Assembly (NCBI GenBank): GCA_951640195.1
Contig: OX621169.1
Location: 868,001 to 932,000, forward strand
Length of the DNA: 64,000 nucleotides
Direction: 5' to 3'
Source of the DNA: Porpolomopsis calyptriformis
Taxonomy: Eukaryota; Basidiomycota; Agaricomycetes; Agaricales; Hygrophoraceae
Shown: one piece after another, positions 34,650-45,659 of the stretch
Numbering within the stretch: the first letter of the stretch is position 1
Layout of the letters: each line of letters opens with the position of its first letter
Translations under genes and position numbers: made by a program
The notes under the pieces: generated by a model
The model's database searches: none
Told to the model about the DNA's origin: nothing
Seen by the model: the letters and a program-made list of their open reading frames with translations, nothing else

Positions 34650-37600
34650 TCAGGTCACCATTTGAATTGAGTCTTCATACATCTTCACAATTTCCTTGGC
34701 ATGTCGTAAGATGTTCGATTGATCTTCCCAAGTGGCTTCTTCGATTGGATAGCCTTTCCATTTGACCAAGTATTTTCGGCGTTGTTTAGCTCTGGAATGC
34801 TGTAATATGGATTCGACCTCATATTCTTCTTCATTTTCAATCAGATCAGGAGGAGGCTGTGATGTGTCGATGACATCAGGGTGGAGCGATTCATTTCCAA
34901 CGTTGGGTCTCAGGAGTGAAACGTGAAAGACTGGGTGTAGTCTCTATGTTCCAGGGATGTCGATCAAATAGGCAAGGTCTGATATCTTCTTCAGGACCTT
35001 GAATGGTCAGGTCTGTCGGTTGTCGAGCTTCTTCGAGGGTCGTGTCATCTTAATATTCTTAGTATCCAACCAGACCAGATCTCCTTCTTCGTAGGAGGGT
35101 GAGGGTTTCCGTTTGTAATCAGCATATTTCTTCATCGATTCTGTTGTCTTTGATAAGGATCGTTTGGCATTTTGCTGTGCGCGTGTGAGGCATTCGTGAA
35201 AAGTATTGGCTGTGGGTACGTTGCTTTGATCCGGAATAGTCGTGGGGAGATGGGGATGACATCCGTATTCTATATAGAATGGTGATTGTGAAGTCGCAGA
35301 GTGTTGTCGGTTGTTGTAGGCAAATTCCGCAGAAGCGAGCCATTCCGACCAGTCATCTTGCATACAGTTGGTATAGAAATGTAAGTAAACCTCGAGTTCT
35401 TGATTGGTATGTTCCGTTTGACCATCTGTTTGGGGATGATACGCAGTGGAGAGACCGGAGATGATTCCTAAGGAGCTATTGAGGGCTTCTGTGAATTTGG
35501 ACGCAAATTGCACTCCATGATTGGATATAACCTTTTGGGGCTATCCATGATGTTTCCAGACGTGATTCCGAAAGAGTTTCGCAGCGCCTTCTGATGAAAG
35601 ATTGGAAGTTGTCGGAATGAAGTGAGCACATTTAGTGAAGCGATTGACAACGACCATTACAGCATCATAACCTTGTGACTTAGGGAGTTCGACAATGAGA
35701 TCGATGGTAATTTCTTTCTATAGTTCTGTAGAAGGGGGTATGGGTTAGAGTAGTCTTGATAGCTTCGAGGGGAAGTTCTTGTTTTGTTGATAAGCTGGAC
35801 AGGATCGAATGTAGTTGGTGATGTCTTGTGGGGCACCATCCCAAATAAAATTACGAAGTACGAGTTCCTTCATCTTCTCAATGCCAGGGTGGCCAGCATG
35901 GGGGTAGGCGTGGGACAGTCGTATAATGTCTGTGTGCAAAGATACTTCCTCTGGCACCACTATCTGACCTTCAACATCGCATACAAGCCCATCAGCTTGG
36001 GTCCAAGTGAGTGAGGCATCCTCGAGTTTATCTTGGATCTTCTGCGGGAGTGGGATTTTGAAGCGTAATCTAGAGAGAAGACTTGAATTTGACAACTTGA
36101 CAATTGAATTAATCCATCGGTTGCGCGCTATCAGAACTTCATTCTCCACATCAGCTTCGACATCAGGTAAGTAATCCGGGCGTCTGGATAGGCTGTTGGC
36201 CTTGTTCTTCCTACCTGGAATGTACTCGATTTTGAACCTGAACCTGGACAGATACTCAGACCAACGAGTCTGGCAATTTGACAAGCGAAGATTCTTGGAG
36301 AAATATTGTAAAGCCAAACTGTCTGTTCTGATGAGAATGTCATGTCTTGCTCCTTCAAGGAGATGGTGCCATTGTTTGAAAGAGTCAATGATCGCCAGGA
36401 GCTCTAGATCGTGGGTTGGGTAGTTCTTTTCGGCAGGAGAGGTAGACCTTGAGTGATAGCCAACAGGTTTCCAGTGTCCGTCATGAAGCTGGGAGAGTAT
36501 TCCTGCGATTCCGATAATGGAGGCGTTGGTCTCCAGGCAATAAGGGAGATTGCGATCAGGAATATGAAGGACAGGTGCATTCGTTAAGAGGGATTTGATG
36601 TTGTCGAAGGCTTCTTGTCTTCAGGGAGTCCATTCCCACACAGTTTCATTATGCAAGAGTTCGTAGAGAGGGGTAGCGACTTTGGAGAAACCCTTGATAT
36701 ATCTTCGCCAAAAGTTCGCACTGCCCAAGAAGGATTGGAGCTGTTTCACCATCTCTGGAATAGGCCAAGACATGATAGCATCGACCTTCTTTGGATTGGT
36801 GGTGATTCGTCCTTTGGATAGGATGACTCTGAGATAAATGACTTCTTCCTTCTCGAACTGGCATTTGACAGGTTTACACGAGAGTCTGTGTTTCTTCATG
36901 ATGTCCAGGGTTTTAAAGGTCCAGTATCGTAATTCTTGTAAATCGTCTCCACAAACAAGCACATTGTCAATATAAATGAAAATGTTTCCAGAGTCCAGGA
37001 CTTCTTTGAATCTTGTGTCAATTATCTGTTGAAAGGTGGCTGGAGAGTTACGCAAACCAAAGAACATAATGGTGGGTTCGAAGGCACCTGCTTCAGTGAT
37101 AAAAGTGGCTTTCCATTTATTGCCTTCCTTAATCCTGATGTTGTTGAATCCCCATCGGATATCCATGACCGTAAACAGAGATGCTGTCAAAAGCTTTGGC
37201 CGTTGGAGGATTTGGTGAAGTAGAGGGAGGGGATAATGGTCAGGGACCGTGTGTTCATTAAGGTAGCGGTAATCTTCGATAGGGTGTAAACCAGTGTTCC
37301 TACCTTTAGCATTCACTTCTTCGGCTTTCTTTCTAAAGAAGAATGGAGAGACTTGTTTTGACTTGGAAGTTCGTATTCGTCCAGTGGATAAGTTTTCATC
37401 AATGAACTTGTGTAAGTGATCCATCTCAAGAGGGGACATTGCGTATTTCGCACCTTTGACTGGTCTGAAGGTTTCGTCCAGTTCTATAGCGTGATCGAAT
37501 TCCGAATGTGGTGGAAGGCGGTCGAAGGATTCTTTGGCAAAGACGCTAGAGTAGTCTTTCCAGTATACCCCCAGTACAAACTTTCGCATATCTTCTTCCA

Positions 37601-38200
37601 CTGTGCTAGCTCGGGATTCATCTGACTTTGATATGTGTTGATTCATGGCCAGCATAACCGATTCCATTCCTGGTGACTCTGCATCGTCGACTATCCATCG
37701 TGGAAGAGGGAAATCTTTGCTATCCAGAGCCAGTGTTGCCTCTTTCCAATTGATGTTGGGGTTGTGCTTTTTGAGCCATGGGAAGCTGAGGATAATATCC
37801 GTCTTAGATCCGAGATTGGTCACCTCCAATCGGATCCATTCATTGTGTCCTCTAGGAGCCTCTAACCAAATATCAATATCATTCTCAATGGGTCCACCTC
37901 GGTTTTCAGATCCATCAGCATTCCGTACGGGGATTGGAGTTTCCAATCATGTTAGAGTAAAATTATGGCAAGTTGTGAAGGATTCGTCCACGAAATTTCC
38001 AGAGGCTCCACTATCAACCAGAGCAGTGGCCGGAACACGTCGACCAGTGTCAGTAGCTTCAATCCAAATGTCCAAAATGAGTCCGAGATTGCCTTCTTCA
38101 AGAGTACCAAGAATTTGAAATAGATTGCATGGAGTGATGATACATTCTTGAGTAGATACGTCCGTAACAGCAGGTGAAACATTCAGACTCCTTAAAAACC
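34650..38200 (-). pseudogene. pol of element D
   Basis: From the frameshift site it reads protease (ALVDSGASGNFVDESF), reverse transcriptase (DIRWGFNNIRIKEG; the YIDD box reads FIYIDNVLV, so the second catalytic Asp is Asn), RNase H (LETNASIIG, altered), integrase and chromodomain (KYLVKWKGYPIEEATWED), ending at 34650. Stops at 37947 and near 36618, plus changed catalytic residues, show decay. Confidence 0.88.
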
Positions 38201-39680
38201 CTGTTCTTTCAGTTCCTTGACGAGCTGAGCTTTTCTCTCTTTCAGCTAGCGATCGATCCTGCAGTTGTCCACCACTCGAATAGTTTCCTCCATAGTAGCT
38301 GGGGAAACCACCTCGTCGACTCGTTCCATCTTGACACCTCGTATGCTTCATCCTCAACCTCGCCCTGTGTTTGGTCTTCCTCCTCGCCGTCCGGCAGGGG
38401 TACTACTCGGTGAGCGCACTGATGAAGAAGAGGCGAAAGGGGTATTTGGACACTTGTTTGCCCAATAACCTGGTTCTCCGCAGCGATAGCAGTTGCCTCT
38501 TGGAACACGCGATATTGATGAAGAGGAAGTTGTCTCCTGTTTGACAGGAGCAGAGGAGGGAGTTCGGGTTGTTGTTCGAGCCACGGTCTCCCTGGGAGTG
38601 TAGTAGTTACTCTGGGGAGCGGCACGACGCTCAAGTGCGAGTTCGAGATGTTGTCGATTGAAGATGGAAGCTTTTCGTTTCCAGGCATTAAGGGTGGCTG
38701 GGATGGGGTCAAGAGCGTAGATCCTTTTGAGAATCCGGGGATCGAGGCCATTCCGGTAAAAAGTTTTGAGTGCGTCATCATTAAATCTGGTTTCTTCCGC
38801 GAGAGCTCCAAATCGTACATTATAATTGTCCACAGTGGAAGATCCTTGTGTTACCTTTTGTATTTTGACCTGTGCCATTGCCTTGGTGTCAACATCTCTG
38901 AAGCATTCCTCAATTTCTTCCATAAAGTCCTCATAGTTGGCTCCAGCCCATTGGGTATGATTGAATTCTCAGGTCTGCTGTCAAGCCCATGACTGGGCAA
39001 CACCGATCTTCATGAATGACAAGACATAAGTAATCTTTTGTCTGTCAGACCACTGGCTGTCATCAAGGACTAGACAACAAGCTTGGATAAAATTGAGACA
39101 CTTGGCTGCAGACCCATTGTATTCATCGGGTTTGGCTATCTTGATGGGGGGAGGAGCGGGTTGTTGAGGTAAGGGAGGTTGTTGGGGTGGCTGAGCGGGT
39201 TGAGGAGGTTGAGGTTGCTGTTGTTGTTGCTGGAGCTGGGTGATCAGCTGTTGTTGTTGAGTGATGGTTTGTTCAAGTTGGCGAACGGTGGCCATCAAGG
39301 TAGTAAGATCTATGGTGGGGTTGGCGGGGGTGTTGGTGGACGTTCCTGACATGTTGGTAGATGTCGATTGTTGTGGAGTTGCTGGAGCTGTTGGTGTTGG
39401 TGTTGATGTTGCAGAAGAAAGTTGGGAGTAAAGGGAACCGTATCGTCCTGGTGGTGTAGCAGTTCGTTGGTGAACTGGTCTTGTTGCTGGGGCTGAAGAC
39501 AAAGAAAAGAGTCCTCTTGTTCTTGATCGAGTTCGCAGTCCTAGGGGAATAGGAGCGGGAGTTGGGGCTGGAGCAGCTAGAGTTTCTTCAAGATCAGAGG
39601 AAAAGGAGGGTTCTTGATCTCGGATAGTAGCTGAGAAGGTTGATCTTGAGAGAGGGTCTTCATATTGTTCAGCGTCAGAG
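38192..39680 (-). pseudogene. gag of element D
   Basis: The frame begins near 39680 (true ATG not fixed) with Ser/Thr/Pro-rich sequence and a long Gln/Pro repeat. Then the gag core (IKIAKPDEYNGSAAKCLNF) and a zinc knuckle changed to CYRCGEPGYWANKC (His to Tyr). Stops occur at about 38981, 38970, 38354 and 38348. It ends at TAA 38192-38194. Confidence 0.82.
38195..38201 (-). other. -1 ribosomal frameshift heptamer of element D
   Basis: On the minus strand G GGT TTT precedes the gag TAA; the -1 frame continues as TTT TTA into protease. Confidence 0.62.
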
Positions 39681-39784
39681 TTATCGGTAGAGGCCAGGAT
39701 GGAAATGGGTAGAGGTCAAAGGGTAATGTCGATGATCACAGTGACAAAGGATGTTGGATGAGCAAGTGGGAGAGAACCAGAAGG

Positions 39785-39796
39785 AAGTCTGATTCT
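39785..39796 (-). other. Self-priming primer-binding site of element D
   Basis: Minus strand AGAATCAGACTT abuts the LTR. Its last 11 nt pair exactly with AAGTCTGATTC in the LTR (39895-39905, minus strand). Confidence 0.75.
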
Positions 39797-40167
39797 TGTT
39801 ATAAACTGGTTGTTCAGAACGCGTTTTACTTTGGGTGTTCTGTCCCAAGAGATGAAGGTATTGTTCTAAGTCCTTGTTATGAGTAGCTAACGAGGAATCA
39901 GACTTAAGGTCTGGTATGTACAAGAGGTACTCTTTATATACTGACTACTTATCTGTGTGAGTCAGTGTGACATAACATGAGGTAGAGATAAGAATGAGTC
40001 ATTGTGATCGATGATGAATCATAAGGAGTTGAAACGTAACGGAAATGAAAGGTATCTACATATGGATAGAGTAATGGGGAATCCCTGGGGAATCCTGGAG
40101 AAAGGCAATGGGGAATCCCAACAAAAGAATGTGGGGATTCCCAAGATAAGATACAGGTTTGCATATG
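39797..40167 (-). repeat. 5' LTR of element D, truncated
   Basis: Matches the left LTR of D up to GTTTGCATATG, then stops where copy 1 of the X/Y unit begins. About 30 nt of the LTR start are missing. A small tandem duplication (GGGGAATCC) distinguishes it from the left copy. Confidence 0.85.
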
Positions 40168-40922
40168 TGTCACAACTGTAGTTGCAGGTCTTTTCATTTA
40201 TCACAAGGCAGGCTTTGGAGCTTAATAAGTCTAACAGGATGCGGAAAAAGGTTCTGACAGGAACGTCTTCATAAAGGGTAATGATTCCCTCCGAGTTAAG
40301 TCTGACTTCTACAAAGAAGTTCTATTGTGGGTTAAATCTGTTACGTGCCTCTGCTGAGAGTTTAGGGAATATAGGCATGAACAGTTGGTTTGGTAATTGT
40401 GGGTTTATGTTTCTCTTTCCTTGTTCTGATGGAAAAGAAGTCTGATGATTCTGATTGCGTTCGTGCTACTACAAGTAATCTCACAGGAGGATGAAGTGAT
40501 GATCCACTTCACCCTCAGGGTTTATATAGTATTTCTAAAATAGGAGTCATTATGAGTCAGCCTCTGCAGTCACCCCATTTTCTATTGTTCACAGCCTCCA
40601 GTTTAGGGTTTGCTATTGTTCCTAGTCATGCTGCGGAAGGCTGTGTGCTTCCAATGACTTAATTCTATTGGGCATAGCCTTCCACAGTATTGGCTGTGTT
40701 GTCTCATGACTGGTTTCTATTGTTCTTCTAGTTATGAGATCGCCGTTGTTTCTATCTCTTGTCCGGCATATCGGGTTTCTCTTCTTTGACTGAGGAACCT
40801 CCTTTTGGTCTTCCCTTTGTTTGTGGACATATAAAAGGTGTGGAGTTGTATCCCTATGCTTCAGTTCAATCTTCATGAATCATCATGACTTCCTCCCACT
40901 AAGGTCACTACGTTCGATTCTT
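40168..40922. repeat. Copy 1 of an unassigned divergent two-gene unit (X minus, Y plus), truncated
   Basis: Begins TGTCACAACTGTAGTTGC. On the minus strand it codes for the conserved X segment (LFMPIFPKLSAEARN, EGIITLYEDVPVRTFF, INEKTCNYSCD) with one stop. A TATATAA-type box lies near 40535. On the plus strand, after a CATATAAAAGG box near 40829, an ATG at 40879 opens the Y start (MTSSH, stop, GHYVRFF). The A' LTR fragment follows at once. Both ORFs are damaged. Confidence 0.65.
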
Positions 40923-41181
40923 CATATATTTACCCTAGCTGAGTCCGAAAAAGTGATTATGTAATCAATCCATGGAATGATTGTGTAAGCAATGATTAAG
41001 TGTAAAAGATAAGATAAGAAAGATAAGAAGGAGTGATAAATGTCACACTTGTGACCGTGACTCGACCGGTCGGGTAACGGTCACGTTGTCACAACGTGAC
41101 AATTGCAGCATCGAAAATGATAGTGAAGAGAACTGGCACACAGAAAGGAAATAATAACCAAAAAAGAGACTCATCGTAACA
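40923..41181 (-). repeat. Right fragment of the A-family LTR A'
   Basis: Reverse complement of about the first 260 nt of the A LTR, ending TCATCGTAACA. Followed by AGAAT (41182-41186), matching the AGAAT before the left fragment at 17801. The two fragments cover different parts of one LTR. Confidence 0.85.
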
Positions 41182-41880
41182 AGAATGCAACTGACTCAAC
41201 AGAACCAGAATGTCCTTTAATCATCTGTGGGCATGAACCCATCTCTCACCCAATCCATTGTACACTTTTATTAGAATGCCCAACTCTCTCCTATACATCT
41301 TCTCAATTAAAGCTTCTTTGGGAGCAAATAGTAATACAGAGTAGTACACTTGAAGGGAACAAGTACTGATGGCTGGGAAAAATTTAAGGGTAAACCACTT
41401 GCAATCACAGAATAAATTCATTGTATCAGTCATATCTCTGTCTGATTTCTATCAAACTCAATCAGTTTTGCAGATAGCTGAGAGGGAAAATAATGAATGG
41501 TAATCACTTGTTTTGTGGCATTCAACCCAAGGAGGCCATTTTGAAGATTACCCATCAGACTCAGCACTTCAACCCAGTACAGTAGATGTTTTGAACAAAA
41601 CTCCTTCACAAGTTCAATGAGAATGTCCAGTGTAGGAGATCCATCCTCTCTACAAATGAAAAACCCTTCCACCATCCACAAGAGCACAACCTCACCAAAT
41701 CCACACTCACATATCCCAAGCCAAACCCCTCCAGCCTTCTGATAAACTATTCCAAAGCATCTGCCTCCAACTGGAACACTTCCGAAAACATGAACTCCAT
41801 CGGAAACACCTTCAACCTATCAGAAAAGTCTCTTTCCTTTGTTTCCTTATCTTATCTACCTTATCCTATCTTCCTTTTGC
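41182..41880 (-). pseudogene. Decayed NACHT-WD40 (STAND-type) gene fragment
   Basis: Minus strand, broken frames. ELVKEFCSKHLLYWVEVLSLMG and, in another frame, QVYYSVLLFAPKEALIEKMYR resemble the region after the NACHT domain in Agaricomycete NACHT-WD40 proteins. It then runs into the first half of a WD40 repeat (KGHSGSVESVAF) ending at the AGAAT duplication. Several stops and shifts. In fungi such proteins are candidates for NLR-like innate immunity and heterokaryon incompatibility. Confidence 0.72.
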
Positions 41881-41957
41881 TTATCTACCTAAATCCCACT
41901 CACATACTCTTACAAAGGAACTACCCTTTGTACACATACCTACAAAGAAGTCCCTTT

Positions 41958-42349
41958 TGTCACAACTGTAGTTGCAAGTCTTTTCGTTAATTACAAGGCA
42001 GGCCTTGGAGCTTAATAGGTCTAAGAGGATATAAAAAAAGGTTCTGATGGGAACATCTTCATAAAGGGTAATGATTCCTTCAGTGTTAAGTTTGACTTCT
42101 TCAAAGAAGTTCTGTTGTGGGTTAAATCCATTGCATGCCTCTGCTGAGAGTTTAGGGAATATAGGCATGAACAGTTGGCTTAATTGTTTCAAGTTTGTGT
42201 TTCTCTTTCCTTGTCTGATGGAAAGGAAGTCTGATGATTCTGATTGCATTCATGCTACTACAAGTAATCTCACAGGAGGATGAAGTGATAATCCACTTCA
42301 CCCTCAGGGTTTATATAGTATTTCTAAAGTAGGAGTCATTATGAGTCAG
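41958..42349 (-). repeat. Copy 2 of the X half-unit (left arm of an inverted repeat)
   Basis: About 390 bp beginning TGTCACAACTG; it is the inverted counterpart of 43671..44062. On the minus strand an intact X ORF runs from ATG 42249 to 41881 (122 codons), with the conserved segment from LFMPIF to INEKTCNYSCD and then a unique tail. A TATATAA-type box lies near 42311. No domain recognised. Confidence 0.6.
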
Positions 42350-42511
42350 TGTCATGAAATTGGCATTTACTCTCTTAAAATTCTGTTCTTTTCCTTTCTT
42401 TTCTATGCCTGTTTTCTTTGGCTATGCCTATTCTCTTTGGAAGGGGGCTGTCTTTGTTAGCAGCAGAGACTATTTATACAAGGGGAAGTCTATGTCCAAC
42501 TAACTATTTAA

Positions 42512-43347
42512 CTAGTCCATCTTGGCAATCTCCTGCACCATACTATCCCTCAAAAACTCTATGAAACTCGAAACTACTTGACCATCTAATGCGGCCAACT
42601 TATTACCCCAATAGATTGCCCCATTGGTATCTCCACCAGAAGCCTGCAACTCAGTAGCCTTCCCCTCGACAAAACCCATTGCAATCTTCCTCGCCTCGTT
42701 ACCCAACCAATCATTGGTAGGACTCCACAACAAACTAGGAGGAACTTCTTCTTCCTCAATCTTGACGTTAACATTGGTCAATGACAAGGACAAATCTTCA
42801 ACTAAAAAGATAAGGGATTAGCAATTACGAAGAGAGTGAGAGAGTTGAGAGCATTACCACTAGATAAAGGACTTAATGGACCAGGGGTCCAAGGACGGAA
42901 GGGGGGACTGGCAGCCCAGTGCTCAGGCTTGGGATTAGCAAAAGGGAGAGGGTGCCCCCAACGATCGGAACTCCAATTGACTTGCTCCTCCAAAGGGAGC
43001 TAGGAAGTGGGGGGAGGGGCGTCATCATCCCAAGCTAAAAAGAAGGAGAGAACCCATTATCAACAAACAAAGACCAATGAAGACAAAACAAGATACTTAC
43101 CAAGCGGATCCTCCATCAAGCTGCAAGCATGCTGGATTGGCCAGCGAATGAACGGACACTTCTTGACTTTGTGCTTGCCACTGCAAGCAAAGCAGGAGAA
43201 GGAAGACCAACAGAGGTCAGCGTTGGAGGGGATGCGCTGGAGGTAGTAGTGAAATGAATCGCAATCGAGAAAGACAGGAGCAGTGCAGTGCACCACTCCA
43301 GACTGCTTGAAGAATTGGACGTAGTGGCCTTGGTGGGAGGGAGTCAT
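42512..43347 (-). CDS. Gene Y: unassigned protein with a zinc-knuckle-like motif, three exons
   Basis: Exons 43101..43347, 42858..43034 and 42512..42801 join in phase over introns of 66 and 56 nt. A TATAAAAGG box lies about 70 nt upstream (near 43399). The first exon codes for MTPSHQGHYVQFFKQSG and a Cys/His cluster CFACSGKHKVKKC (CX2CX3HX4C, one residue short of a gag zinc knuckle). The third exon is acidic/helical and ends DSMVQEIAKMD. One in-frame TAG (43000-43002) interrupts exon 2, so the copy is either a pseudogene or spliced differently. Copy 1 carries the same start. No family recognised. Confidence 0.5.
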
Positions 43348-43670
43348 GATGATTGATGAGGATTGAACTGAAGCATAGGGATACAACCCACACCTTTTAT
43401 ATGCCCAGACACAAAGGAAGGACCAAAAGGAGCTTCCTCAGTCAAAGAAGAGAAACCTGATACACTGGACAAGAGATAGAAACAACAGTGATTCATGACC
43501 AGAAGAACAATAGGAACCAGTCACGAGACAACACAGCCCAGTGCTGCAGAAGGCTATGCTCAATAGAGTTGAGTCATCAGAATAACACAGCCCTACACAG
43601 TATAATTAGGAACAAAGGCAAACCTTAAATTGGAGGCTGTGAACAATAGAAAATGGGGTGACTGTGGAGG

Positions 43671-44089
43671 CTGACTCATAATGACTCCTATTTTAGAAAT
43701 ACTATATAAACCCTAAGGGCAAAGCAGATCATCACTTCATCCTCCTGTGAGATTACTTGTAGTAGCACAAACGCAATCAGAATCATCAGACTTCCTTTCC
43801 ATCAGAACAAGGAAAGAGAAACATAAACTCGAAACTATTAAGCCAACTGTTCATACCTGTATTCCCTAAACTCTCAGCAGAGGCACGAAATGGATTCAAC
43901 CCACAACAGAACTTCTTTGTAGAAGTTAAACTTAACACTGAAGGAATCATTACCCTTTATGAAGATGTTCCTGTCAGAACCTTTTTCTATATCCTTCTAG
44001 ACTTATTAAGCTCCAAAGCCTGCCTTGTGATTAATGAAAAGACTTGCAACTACAGTTGTGACACTGGCTCAGCATTAGGTCCAGCGTAG
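43671..44089 (+). repeat. Copy 3 of the X half-unit (right arm of an inverted repeat)
   Basis: Inverted counterpart of copy 2, ending TGTGACA at 44062. A TATATAAAC box is at 43704-43710. The conserved X frame (LFIPVFPKLSAEARNGFNPQ to INEKTCNYSCD) runs out of the unit to a TAG at 44087-44089. The start codon seen in copy 2 is ACG here and one base is inserted upstream, so this copy is probably dead. Confidence 0.58.
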
Positions 44090-44630
44090 TTGGACAATTT
44101 CAACCATCTCAAGAATGATTGAAGCCACCCATCGAATTTCTCAATGTCCTCCTCACCACTATACTCTTTTGGAGTAGGCAGTTTAGGTGATGAGGTTTGG
44201 AAACTGGACAGGTTTCCTTTCAGTGGTTTGCCTACTTGTTCATCAATTAATTTATGATATTTACAATGAATGTCTCTGAGGTAATCAGAGCATCGATCTT
44301 TCCCCTCATATTTATGAGGTTTACAGCTACGACTTCTGTGTCGTATTGTTGTTTTTGACGTCTATTTAGACATTCTCTTACTACCATGTCTGGTAGCGTT
44401 GGATGGTCGATTTCTCGACTGATCACTTCCAGTGTCCATCGTTTTGCTATGATCGGACTCATCATCAGAAGATGATCCTTGATCTGGGTTGTCTGAATCA
44501 CTGTCATCTGACTGGTGATACTGCCTTCTATCTGAGGGCAGCCTGCGGTCTCATTTGGACTGCTCATTTTGTCCTTCTGCCCATAAATCTATAGTTTCTC
44601 CAGAAGCATCAAATGCGATGCCTTGGTCAT
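44063..44630 (-). pseudogene. gag of element G, part 2
   Basis: Minus strand continuation of the gag broken by element E: DDQGIAFDASGETIDLWAEG and then SPKLPTPKEYSGEEDIEKFD with a WLQSFLRWLKLSNY core, as in Agaricomycete Ty3 gag proteins. Stops fit CGA-to-TGA. Cut at 44063 by the X/Y unit. Confidence 0.75.
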
Positions 44631-45000
44631 TGTTATGATTCGGTAGTCGAAGGGTTTTACTTCTCGCATTGGAGGGGCTGATGAGGAAATGGAATTCGAC
44701 TAAAGAGTGGGGGAGCTAACTAGGAATCGAACTTAACCTACTGACTAGAAATCAGGCTTTATATACTAACTACCTGAGTCGCCATGAGTCAGTCGTATGT
44801 ACGATTACAAAGCGGAATCCGGAATGTGACTAGTGAAGAGTCACGAAAAGAATATCGGAAACGGAATGTGACTCGTGAAGAGTCGGAAGGAAGGTACATG
44901 TGATCAGTCTCTATGTATAGAATGGTAAAACGGAAGGATAGACGGAATAGAGACTAATCAAGTATGACTAAGAGAAAAAGGAAAAAAGATGTCCGTGACA
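44631..45000 (-). repeat. 3' LTR of element E
   Basis: 370 nt, minus strand start TGTCACGGACATC and end ATCATAACA, preceded by GTGTGGGTGTA. Confidence 0.94.
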
Positions 45001-45080
45001 TACACCCACACTAAAAGGAATTTCGTCCCGAAATTCGAGGCGGCTTCGAGAGTGTTGATGGGTGTGGAGGAGGGGAAGGA

Positions 45081-45659
45081 CTAGGTTGAGTCCTTGTTGG
45101 AGGCGATGGTCGACAGGGAAATAATGTCGACCGGGGAAATATCGTCGTCATCGGGGATGGTGATGGGGTTCGATGACGAACCGGGGGGAACGATGAGTGG
45201 ACCCGGGAAAACAGGGGGAACTGGAGAATCAAGATGGGGAAGTACCTTCGTGACTTCCTCGTACTTTGCCTTCCAGTATTCGCCCTGCTCCCGCCAGTAC
45301 TCACTCGCTCTTCTCTTTCCATCCAAACTCATTCCTTGGTTGTACAATTCTTCGTTTAGTCTTGTGATTTCGTTCTTGTAGTAATTGATATCTTTCCGTA
45401 GTGACTCGATGATCTGCTCGGGCGGGATGGGTGGAGCGACGATTTCCTCTGGCCATATGGGAAGGTCTCAATTTCGTGCGCGACGGTTGTGCTGCCAGAG
45501 TTGTCCGGCGAGCTCAGCTTCACCGTAAGCGGAGGAGGTGGAAGCGAGCGGAGGGGGAGCGCGACGAGGGGGTTGCCCTCCAGTGGACATGTGAGGAGTG
45601 CGGGGTGGACGACCACCAGTAGACTTGCGGGCAGTTTGATGCGAGCGTTCGGCGGGCAT
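45081..45659 (-). CDS. Third ORF of element E, one in-frame TGA
   Basis: From ATG 45659 (MPAERSHQTARKS) to a stop at 45081, with a single TGA at 45468-45470. N-terminus is Pro/Arg/Gly-rich. The middle is a likely coiled coil (NYYKNEITRLNEELYNQ, then YWREQGEYWKAKYEEV). The C-terminus is acidic (PDDDDISPVDI). The layout parallels the third ORFs of B and D though sequence identity is low. A TATAA box at 45703-45709 lies about 45 nt upstream. The TGA is the only defect I found in the element; it may be a mutation or mark two ORFs. Confidence 0.6.

Larger units (their letters stand above)
33301..40167 (-). mobile_element. Ty3/gypsy chromovirus element D
   Basis: Minus-strand element. 3' LTR 33301..33699, third ORF, pol, gag, and a 5' LTR from 39797 that is cut at 40167. 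It entered the first codons of C pol. Closely related to element B in all genes and in the LTR. It contains several stops and is not coding now. The right target duplication is lost with the truncated LTR end. Confidence 0.9.

Noticed and set aside
42350..44062. DNA transposon with 5-bp TGTCA inverted ends
   Set aside because: The ends match for only five bases, the flanks show no target duplication and no transposase is recognisable; kept as an unassigned inverted-repeat unit.
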